From Paenibacillus paridis (GTDB taxonomy: Bacteria > Bacillota > Bacilli > Paenibacillales > Paenibacillaceae), in contig NZ_VCIX01000092.1 in assembly GCF_006345825.1 (NCBI RefSeq), positions 1,984,001-2,048,000 on the forward strand: a DNA stretch of 64,000 nucleotides, written 5' to 3'. A model generated the notes under the pieces. The model saw only the letters and a list, made by a program, of their open reading frames with translations. It made no database searches and was not told the origin of the DNA. Each line of letters starts with the position of its first letter. Position 1 is the stretch's first letter. A program made the translations under genes and the position numbers. Of this stretch, positions 16,842 to 23,691 are shown in pieces.

Positions 16842-18059
16842 TTATGACGTTTGTGCTTCGGCTTCCTTCACCAGGTTGTAAGTATCCCGGGCAATCAGGA
16901 GCTCTTCATTCGTAGGAACGACAAGCACTTTCACGCGTGAGCTATCCGTTGTAATCGCCCTTGCGTCCTTGCGGCGTTCTGCGTTCCTTGCATCATCCAG
17001 CTCAATGCCAAGGAATGAGATGCCTTCGCATATCGCTTGGCGGAGCGCTACAGAGTTTTCGCCTACACCTGCGGTAAACACGATTGTATCCACGCCATTC
17101 ATAGCTGCCGCATAAGCGCCAATGTATTTTTTCACGCGGTAAGCGTACATGTCGAATGCAAGCTTTGCATTCTTGTCGCCTTCGAGCATTGCTTCTGTCA
17201 CTTCGCGCATGTCACTGCTGATGCCCGAAATGGCAAGCATGCCACTATGTTTGTTAAGCATAGAATTAACTTCATTCAATGTCAATTCCTCTTTGTTCAT
17301 AACAAACGGCACGATAGCTGGATCAATATCACCGCTTCTCGTCCCCATCATGAGTCCCTCAAGCGGCGTCATCCCCATGCTCGTGTCAAATGATTTGCCG
17401 TTCAAAATCGCCGCACAGCTTGCTCCATTGCCGATATGGCAGGTGATCATTTTAAGCGATTCGAGCGGTTTTTGCAAATATTGGGCTGCTTGTGCACTTA
17501 CATAGGAATGCGACGTGCCATGAAAGCCGTATCTGCGAATTTTGTGACGGCGATATAACACCGTTGGGATTGGATACAAATACGATGTATTCGGCATCGA
17601 TTGATGGAACGCCGTGTCAAACACTACCGCTTGCGGAACATTTGGCAAATTCGTTTCAACGGCCGAAATCCCCATCATATGAGCTGGATTATGAAGCGGT
17701 GCAAGATCGAACAAGCGGCGAATTTCCAGTTTAACCTCTTGCGTTACAAGAACGGAGCTGCTGAATACTTCTCCGCCGTGTACGACACGATGTCCGACTG
17801 CCTCAATCTCATTTAAATGGCTGATCGCACCAAATTCCGGATGAGTCAGCATATCAATGACGCGCTTCACTGCCGTTACATGATCCAATATCTCGCTAAC
17901 GTTGCGAACCTCTGGTTTATCTACCGGTTCGTGCGTCACGATGGAGGAATCCATTCCGATTCGCTCAACGCGCCCGCTCGCCAGCACCGATTCATCCCGC
18001 ATGTCATAGAGCTGATATTTCAAAGAAGAGCTGCCTGCATTAATTACGAGTACTTTCAT
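16842..18059 (-). CDS. ackA: Acetate kinase
   Basis: Interconverts acetyl phosphate plus ADP with acetate plus ATP. The 405-aa protein starts with the ASKHA phosphate loop VLVINAGSSSLKYQL. It also shows VVHGGEVF, VVFDTAFHQSMP, HIGNGASCAA and VFTAGVGENS. The butyrate kinase family is related but shorter and less similar. Its ATG overlaps the stop of the upstream hbd gene by one base, so the two are coupled. Confidence 0.97.
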   Translation of the reverse strand: MKVLVINAGSSSLKYQLYDMRDESVLASGRVERIGMDSSIVTHEPVDKPEVRNVSEILDHVTAVKRVIDMLTHPEFGAISHLNEIEAVGHRVVHGGEVFSSSVLVTQEVKLEIRRLFDLAPLHNPAHMMGISAVETNLPNVPQAVVFDTAFHQSMPNTSYLYPIPTVLYRRHKIRRYGFHGTSHSYVSAQAAQYLQKPLESLKMITCHIGNGASCAAILNGKSFDTSMGMTPLEGLMMGTRSGDIDPAIVPFVMNKEELTLNEVNSMLNKHSGMLAISGISSDMREVTEAMLEGDKNAKLAFDMYAYRVKKYIGAYAAAMNGVDTIVFTAGVGENSVALRQAICEGISFLGIELDDARNAERRKDARAITTDSSRVKVLVVPTNEELLIARDTYNLVKEAEAQTS

Positions 18060-18931
18060 TAGATCCGATCCCCATCCTTATCGTATTTGAAGAAGCCGAC
18101 GCCTGACTTCGCGCCAAGATGTCCGGCACGCACCATTTTTTTCAGAACGATGGATGGACGGTATTTCAGCTCGCCGTACTCCCGGAACATCCGGTCAAGA
18201 GCGGCAAGAACAGAATCAAGCCCGAAGCGGTCGCACATCTCAAAAGGCCCATGCTGGAAGGAATAACCGATTCTCATTGCATTATCGATATCCTCAGCCG
18301 ACGCGACGCCCTCTTCCAGAACATGCAGAGCCTCATTGATGAACAAACAAATAAGCCTCGTCGTTACAAAGCCTGGCGATTCAAACACCATGACTCCTTT
18401 TTTATGAATAATCTCTTCCACAAAATGTTTCGTGCGGACGAATGTTTCTTCGGACGTTTTCAAGCCGCGGACGATCTCGACAACATCGATTTTGGAAACC
18501 GGGTAGATAAAATGCGTGCCGATTACACGGTCCGGATATTTTGTAACGCTTGCCAGCTCGGTTAAACTGAGCGTGGATGTATTGCTTGCCAGAATGACTT
18601 CCGGCCCGCATAGGCGATCTATATCCTCGAAAATCGCTTTTTTAAGCTCAAGATCCTCGGTGATCGTTTCAATAACGAGCTCGCAATCGGATAATTTATC
18701 ATAGTTAAGGCTTGACTCAATTCTATTCATAATGAGCTTCTTCTCGGATTTCGTAAGTGCCCACTTTTCAATTTGCTTATCGAGACTAAGTTCAATCATT
18801 TGTATGCCATAGGCAAGACGCTCGTCCGAGCGCTCGATAATAATAACGTCCAATCCTTTCGAGGCAAGCATTTCTGCAATTCCCTGCCCCATTGTTCCTA
18901 CTCCTATTACGGCTACCGTTTTGATATGCAA
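18059..18931 (-). CDS. 3-hydroxyacyl-CoA (3-hydroxybutyryl-CoA) dehydrogenase
   Basis: NAD-dependent dehydrogenase of 290 aa. The Rossmann motif VAVIGVGTMGQGIAEML is at the N-terminus, and the catalytic histidine-glutamate pair is in GTHFIYPVSKIDVVEIV. The C-terminal helical dimer domain includes GYSFQHGPFEMCDRFGLD. The open frame reaches 19105, but a TTG at 18931 sits 8 bp after AAAGGAG and matches the family N-terminus. It is coupled to ackA. Together they could link beta-hydroxyacyl-CoA metabolism to acetate overflow; this is inference. Confidence 0.9.
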   Translation of the reverse strand: MHIKTVAVIGVGTMGQGIAEMLASKGLDVIIIERSDERLAYGIQMIELSLDKQIEKWALTKSEKKLIMNRIESSLNYDKLSDCELVIETITEDLELKKAIFEDIDRLCGPEVILASNTSTLSLTELASVTKYPDRVIGTHFIYPVSKIDVVEIVRGLKTSEETFVRTKHFVEEIIHKKGVMVFESPGFVTTRLICLFINEALHVLEEGVASAEDIDNAMRIGYSFQHGPFEMCDRFGLDSVLAALDRMFREYGELKYRPSIVLKKMVRAGHLGAKSGVGFFKYDKDGDRI

Positions 18932-19025
18932 TGTATTAGCTCCTTTAATATGGCGAGTATGCTGCTTATAACGGATTGAGAAGCATTCTCTGCAAATATC
19001 GTTCATTCTTATTATAACGGTTTTC

Positions 19026-19059
19026 ATCAAAAATAGAAGGCGGACAGGCCGTCCGCCTT
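19026..19059 (-). terminator. Terminator after the FtsH-like gene
   Basis: AAGGCGGAC pairs with GTCCGCCTT around a 5-base loop, followed on the minus strand by TTCTATTTTT. Confidence 0.8.
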
Positions 19060-19082
19060 CAAATTGTAATATTGTAAACGCT

Positions 19083-20576
19083 TCATGCGGCTTTGTGCTT
19101 GCCAAGAAGCGTCCGAAACTCGTTTCCGCTCAATGTTTCCTCAGCCAGCAGCGTATTTAAGGACTGCGTGAATACCTCTCGTTTGGATTCGAGCATCGAT
19201 TTGGTCTCAAGCATCAGCTCATCCAAGATGCTGCGGTTGACAGCCGCCCATGCTTCTCTTGTCATCATCGAGGCATCAATAATGCCAAGCTCCGTTAATC
19301 CTGATTCTACGAGCGTTCTAACAATATTCATCGATTGATCAAAGTCACCTCGGGAACCGGTGCTCCGCTCCCCATAAAATATCTCCTCTGCCGCAGCGCC
19401 GCCAAGCGCAATCATAATTTGCCCGTTTAAAAATTGCTTCGTATAAAGATATTGATCCTGCTGCGGATTATGACGCACGTAGCCAAGCGCTTGACCACGA
19501 GGTGACAAGGCAACCTGAGATACGCTTCCGGGACGAACAAGCTCCGCCATGATCGCGTGGCCAAGCTCATGGAGGGCGATGCGTTCCCGTTCTTCCTTGG
19601 TCGCTTCCCTATCGGTCTTCTCCCCCATCATCACCTTGTCAATGGCCATCGATAGATGCGCTTCTGCTATTTTGTCGCTTTTTTCTCTCATGGCATAAAT
19701 AGCAGCTTCATTCATGACGCTCTCCAACTGCGCGCCGGAGAAACCAAAGGATTCCGTTGCAATTCTAGCCAGATCCACGCCTTCTTCGATAGGCTTATTG
19801 TTAGCGTGAATGTTCAAAATATGCAATCGCCCTTTCTTATCGGGGAGCTCCACCCCAATATGGCGGTCAAATCGGCCGGGACGCAGCAAGGCGCTGTCCA
19901 GCATCTCTTTGCGGTTAGTTGCCGCAATCAGCAATATGCGTGGCGATTCATTCGCATAGATGCCGTCCATCTCGGTTAACAGCTGATTAAGCGTCTGGTC
20001 ATATTCCCGCTGCTGACCGCCATCGCGTTTGCCGCCGATCACTTCGATCTCGTCAATGAAAATGACGGCGCTGCTTTTTTTGGCCTTGTTCGCTTTCGTA
20101 CGCGCTTCTTTGAATAGATCACGAACCCGGCCGGCACCAACGCCAACGTACATCTCAACAAACTCGCTGCCTGAAGCAGCAAGGTATATCGAGTCGGTAT
20201 ACTGTGCAGCAGCTTTTGCAAGCAGCGTCTTCCCGGTTCCCGGAGGTCCCGATAGCAAGATGCCTTTCAGCGGTCTTATGCCAAGTTTCGCAATTTGCTC
20301 TTGATGCACCAAGAAATCCAGCGCTTCTACCAGCTCCTGCTTAGCTCTCTCCTGCCCGCCGATTTGTTCAAAGGTGAGTGGTGCCGATTTCGCTTCTGTA
20401 CGCCGTTTCTGGCTCGATAGAGCAGTCAATTTGCCTTTTCCTCGTGCCGCATAGACCACTGCAAATCCTAACAAGCCCATGAGCAGCATAGGCACAACAT
20501 TTTGCCCGATATAAATAAAAAATATAATTAAAACAGGTATAAAACCTATCATGATTTCTGTTGTATATTTACGCAT
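19083..20576 (-). CDS. Short FtsH-like membrane AAA protease
   Basis: A 497-aa AAA+ zinc protease of the FtsH (M41) family. Two hydrophobic helices at about 8-23 and 27-44 leave almost no room for the usual extracytoplasmic domain. Then come the AAA domain with Walker A GPPGTGKT (110-117), Walker B VIFIDEIE (172-179) and the RPGRFDRH second region (232-239). The protease has HELGH (336-340) and the downstream DFDQSMN aspartate. Canonical FtsH is about 640 aa, so this is a reduced paralogue. The start has GGAGG and lies 1 bp after the upstream gene's stop. Confidence 0.9.
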   Translation of the reverse strand: MRKYTTEIMIGFIPVLIIFFIYIGQNVVPMLLMGLLGFAVVYAARGKGKLTALSSQKRRTEAKSAPLTFEQIGGQERAKQELVEALDFLVHQEQIAKLGIRPLKGILLSGPPGTGKTLLAKAAAQYTDSIYLAASGSEFVEMYVGVGAGRVRDLFKEARTKANKAKKSSAVIFIDEIEVIGGKRDGGQQREYDQTLNQLLTEMDGIYANESPRILLIAATNRKEMLDSALLRPGRFDRHIGVELPDKKGRLHILNIHANNKPIEEGVDLARIATESFGFSGAQLESVMNEAAIYAMREKSDKIAEAHLSMAIDKVMMGEKTDREATKEERERIALHELGHAIMAELVRPGSVSQVALSPRGQALGYVRHNPQQDQYLYTKQFLNGQIMIALGGAAAEEIFYGERSTGSRGDFDQSMNIVRTLVESGLTELGIIDASMMTREAWAAVNRSILDELMLETKSMLESKREVFTQSLNTLLAEETLSGNEFRTLLGKHKAA

Positions 20577-20577
20577 A

Positions 20578-21108
20578 TTACCAAGCCTCCAATTGGGCAG
20601 AGTTGCGTGGCAAAACAACGTATTTTACGGCTTCTTTATCTTTAAGCGTAACATAAACATTGATGTCATCCATTTCGGTCGTTACGCTCACGTTTGTCAT
20701 CGACTTGGCAGCTTCGTTCATCGCGGCCGGAATGCTGGAGTACGTTTTGTTCTCCATCGCCTCGGCAACCGCGAACAAGGATTGATTCCAGAGCTGATCC
20801 AATTGCTTGCTTGAGTCTCCATCGAAAGCTAGCGAGAGTGTTCGGTCGCCAAATACTTTTTTGCCGTTGCTGGCAATGCTTTGATACACATCTTTGAGAT
20901 TGGCATCCGGCGCCAATGACAGCCGAATATCCACTTGGTTCCGGTTCATCACTGGTTTATCTGAAGATGCAACGCCTGAAACGCCATTAACGACTTGTTC
21001 TAGTGGCGCCGCTACGGCTACTTGATTGTATATCGCCCATCCGCCGAACAAAACAACAGCTGTAATGGCGGCTGTAACGATGATAGGTATCACGCGAGGT
21101 TTTAGCAT
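20578..21108 (-). CDS. Membrane-anchored protein of unknown function, upstream of the FtsH-like gene
   Basis: Not recognised. The 176-aa product has one N-terminal membrane helix (about 8-27) and an extracytoplasmic-looking hydrophilic remainder with alternating polar/valine strands (VDIRLSLAP, VSVTTEMDDINVYVTLKD). The ATG at 21108 follows a GGGAGGG site. Its stop codon is 1 bp from the FtsH-like start, so the two are translationally coupled. It may be a partner, regulator or substrate of that protease; this is inference. Confidence 0.8.
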   Translation of the reverse strand: MLKPRVIPIIVTAAITAVVLFGGWAIYNQVAVAAPLEQVVNGVSGVASSDKPVMNRNQVDIRLSLAPDANLKDVYQSIASNGKKVFGDRTLSLAFDGDSSKQLDQLWNQSLFAVAEAMENKTYSSIPAAMNEAAKSMTNVSVTTEMDDINVYVTLKDKEAVKYVVLPRNSAQLEAW

Positions 21109-21206
21109 AATCAAAATCCCTCCCACAGCATTTATATGATCAATCCGTATATCAACTCCGCTATACGAAAGTATATCATGATTGCTTGTGAGATTCGTCC
21201 ATCAAT

Positions 21207-21234
21207 ATAAGGAAACGGAGCCTCACGGCTCCGT
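21207..21234 (-). terminator. Terminator after tseB
   Basis: ACGGAGCC pairs with GGCTCCGT around a 4-base loop. The tseB stop lies in the loop region. The following run on the minus strand is only moderately T-rich. Confidence 0.65.
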
Positions 21235-21753
21235 CTTTGCAGGTAATTTATAAGAATCGATAAACGCTCCATCCACAAATCTGTAAAAATCATAATAATA
21301 ATGCTTCGGATTGTCGCTCTCGCTGTAATAAACTTCCCATATCCGCGTATTGTCCAGCAAACCCGGTTGGATTCGTAGTACGGCCGCATCTGGTTTTTTA
21401 GTTTTGAATGCGCTACTAATCTGTTCAGCGGAAACGCCGTCCGCTGCTTTCACTACATCCGGCAGCTGCTCCTCTGCCAGAAAAACAAACAGCTCTTCGT
21501 CCAGCTCATTGCTTCCTTGAACGATCCAGCTTTTCTTATTCCAGATATGCTCATAAATCTTTTCGATCTGGACAAGATCAGCTGCTTCCACCGCTTGTTT
21601 TCTTGCTTCATCCTTAGCTGTCCATTGGGGCTGCTGGATATCACGGAAATAAATGAACAGAACGGTGGCAAGCAGGATTATGCTTGCTACGATAACGAAT
21701 ACCCACCGCTGCGTCGTCATGAAAGGCGGACGTTTTCTAGCCGTCGCGCGCAT
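21223..21753 (-). CDS. tseB: TseB/YpmB-like cell wall elongation regulator
   Basis: A 176-aa bitopic membrane protein. A basic N-terminus is followed by one membrane helix (about 17-36) and an extracellular domain of the YpmB/TseB type. In B. subtilis TseB binds PBP2A and affects cell wall elongation. The context agrees, since ypmB lies close to dinG and dnaD there. The ATG overlaps the mtaD stop by one base (TAATG). The annotation rests on overall pattern and gene order, not on a catalytic motif. Confidence 0.8.
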   Translation of the reverse strand: MRATARKRPPFMTTQRWVFVIVASIILLATVLFIYFRDIQQPQWTAKDEARKQAVEAADLVQIEKIYEHIWNKKSWIVQGSNELDEELFVFLAEEQLPDVVKAADGVSAEQISSAFKTKKPDAAVLRIQPGLLDNTRIWEVYYSESDNPKHYYYDFYRFVDGAFIDSYKLPAKTEP

Positions 21754-23054
21754 TAGTCTTTCAGCAAGCGCTCAAAGCTTGCCTGCGCCTCGTACCGAAT
21801 TTTTTCTTCGTCGAGCATAGTGCATTCACCGTTCTTCACCACCTGGCGTCCATCTACCCAAACATGCCGCACATCGCGCCCGGAGCCAGAATAAACAAGA
21901 TGCGAAACCATATCCGTCTTCGGATAATAATGAGCCTGTTCAATATCGATAGCGATGAAGTCCGCTTTCTTGCCTTCTTGCAGACTGCCGAGGTTATCCT
22001 GCTGCCAAATGGATTTGGCGCCGTATACCGTCCCCATCTTTAATGCTTCGAGGGCAGGTACTGCAGTCGGATCGCCGGAAACACCTTTATGAAGCAGCGC
22101 TGCAAAGCGAATCTCTTCAAACAAATCCAAATTATTGTTGCTTGCCGCGCTGTCTGTGCCAAGTGATACCGTTACGCCCGCACGCAGCAAATCAGGGACG
22201 CGGGCAATGCCGCTGGCAAGCTTCAGATTGCTGACGGGATTATGGGATACCGCCACATTTTTGGCAGCCAATAGCTCAATTTCAGAATCATTAAGATGAA
22301 CGGCATGGGCGACCAATGATGGACGTGAGAAGAAGCCGAGACGGTCTAGGTGTTCCACCGGGCGCATGCCGTAATCACGGACATTTTGCTCAACCTCTGC
22401 CAGCGTTTCAGACATATGGGTGTGCAGCGGCAAATTATAATCGTGAGCTGCTTGAACAAAACGTTCAATATACTCGGGCGGACACGTATACGGAGCGTGA
22501 GGCGAGATCATTGTGGTAATCCGCCCGTCTGCTTTCCCGTTCCAATCCCGGGCAAATGCGATCGCCTCCGTCAGCTTTGCCTCTTGAACCTCAGGCGGAC
22601 ATAGGCCAATCACGCCTCTGGTCAATACGCCTCGAATACCGCTCTGCTCAACCGCTTGCGCAACCCGATCCATACGGTCATACATGTCTACGAATGCGGT
22701 TGTTCCTGAACGTAGCATCTCCACGATGGCCAATGCGCTGCCTGCACTCGTATCTTGATCCACATATTTGCCTTCCATAGGCCACATTTTCTGCTCCAGC
22801 CATACTTGCAAATTCTGGTCGTCAGAATATCCGCGCAGCAAGCTCATTGCTGCGTGACCATGCGTATTGATAAGACCTGGCATGAAGGCGAGCTTGCTGC
22901 CGTCGATTTTCTCGACGGCTTCCGTCAGTTCTGTTGGAACCGCAGTGCCTATGTATGTGATACGGTCATCCGTAACGACCATATGCCCCTGAAATGATGG
23001 ATTTGCTTCATCCATCGTTATAAACAGCCCATTTTCAATCCAAATTTGACTCAT
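21753..23054 (-). CDS. mtaD: 5-methylthioadenosine/S-adenosylhomocysteine deaminase family amidohydrolase
   Basis: A metal-dependent amidohydrolase of 433 aa. Metal ligands are H65 and H67 (INTHGHAAM), a later His in PLHTHMSE, the VAHAVHL histidine, and the aspartate in SLGTDSAASNNN. The last motif, with its S-A-A-S-N-N-N tail, is typical of the MTA/SAH deaminase branch, although related enzymes deaminate guanine or chlorinated triazines. It could feed methylthioadenosine handling that complements the mtn genes at 3-12 kb. It overlaps rex by 20 bp and tseB by 1 bp, with an AAGGAGAG site inside rex. Confidence 0.87.
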   Translation of the reverse strand: MSQIWIENGLFITMDEANPSFQGHMVVTDDRITYIGTAVPTELTEAVEKIDGSKLAFMPGLINTHGHAAMSLLRGYSDDQNLQVWLEQKMWPMEGKYVDQDTSAGSALAIVEMLRSGTTAFVDMYDRMDRVAQAVEQSGIRGVLTRGVIGLCPPEVQEAKLTEAIAFARDWNGKADGRITTMISPHAPYTCPPEYIERFVQAAHDYNLPLHTHMSETLAEVEQNVRDYGMRPVEHLDRLGFFSRPSLVAHAVHLNDSEIELLAAKNVAVSHNPVSNLKLASGIARVPDLLRAGVTVSLGTDSAASNNNLDLFEEIRFAALLHKGVSGDPTAVPALEALKMGTVYGAKSIWQQDNLGSLQEGKKADFIAIDIEQAHYYPKTDMVSHLVYSGSGRDVRHVWVDGRQVVKNGECTMLDEEKIRYEAQASFERLLKD

Positions 23055-23691
23055 CCAATATCTCTCCTTCTCGAACTAAATAATAAGCCAAGCTAAGCAG
23101 CTCTTTCGTAAAATCAGCATTTTGTATTCGTATTTCATCCGGTACACGCAAGATTGCAGGCGCGAAGTTCAAGATCCCCTCAACGCCCGCTTCAACGAAC
23201 TGGTTTGCAACATTTTGCGCTTCAAAGGCCGGAACCGTGATAATCCCTATGCGAATTTTCTGCTCCGCCACCGTTTTTACAAGCTCGCTCATCGGCAATA
23301 CGATCAAATTGTTGATGCTTGTTCCGATCTTGCTTGGATGATCGTCGAACACAGCCGTAATCTGCATATTGTCCTTTGAATATTTATTGTAATTGCACAA
23401 GGCATGCCCTAGATTTCCGGCACCGACCAAAGCGACCTTAATGGTCTGGTCGACCTTCAGAATTTGGCGGATTTTCTCAATGAGATAAACGACGTCATAA
23501 CCAACGCCCTTACGTCCGAAATCTCCGAAATATGCAAGATCTTTACGTATTTGAGCGGGATTCAAATCAAGCTTGACGCCTAAATCCTGTGAAGAAATGG
23601 TTTGAATTTCACGATTATGCATTTCGTTTAATACTTGTAGGTAAATCGGAAGCCTTCGGACTACAGCTTCCGATATTTTCGTCTGCTTCAT
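23035..23691 (-). CDS. rex: Redox-sensing transcriptional repressor Rex
   Basis: Rex senses the NADH/NAD+ ratio and represses fermentation and respiration genes. The 218-aa protein has an N-terminal winged helix (MKQTKISEAVVRRLPIYLQVL, SSQDLGVKLDLNPAQIRKDL) and a Rossmann domain with VALVGAGNLGHAL and the AVFDDHPSKIG segment. The C-terminal helix (TKELLSLAYYLV) swaps across the dimer. Its ATG overlaps the dinG stop by 4 bp and its 3' end overlaps mtaD by 20 bp. I saw no full TTGTGA-N6-TCACAA operator in this window. Confidence 0.96.
   Translation of the reverse strand: MKQTKISEAVVRRLPIYLQVLNEMHNREIQTISSQDLGVKLDLNPAQIRKDLAYFGDFGRKGVGYDVVYLIEKIRQILKVDQTIKVALVGAGNLGHALCNYNKYSKDNMQITAVFDDHPSKIGTSINNLIVLPMSELVKTVAEQKIRIGIITVPAFEAQNVANQFVEAGVEGILNFAPAILRVPDEIRIQNADFTKELLSLAYYLVREGEILDESNLD

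Noticed and set aside
18932..19082. Rex operator upstream of the hbd-ackA pair
   Set aside because: No TTGTGA-N6-TCACAA-like palindrome was found there, although the genes would be logical Rex targets.
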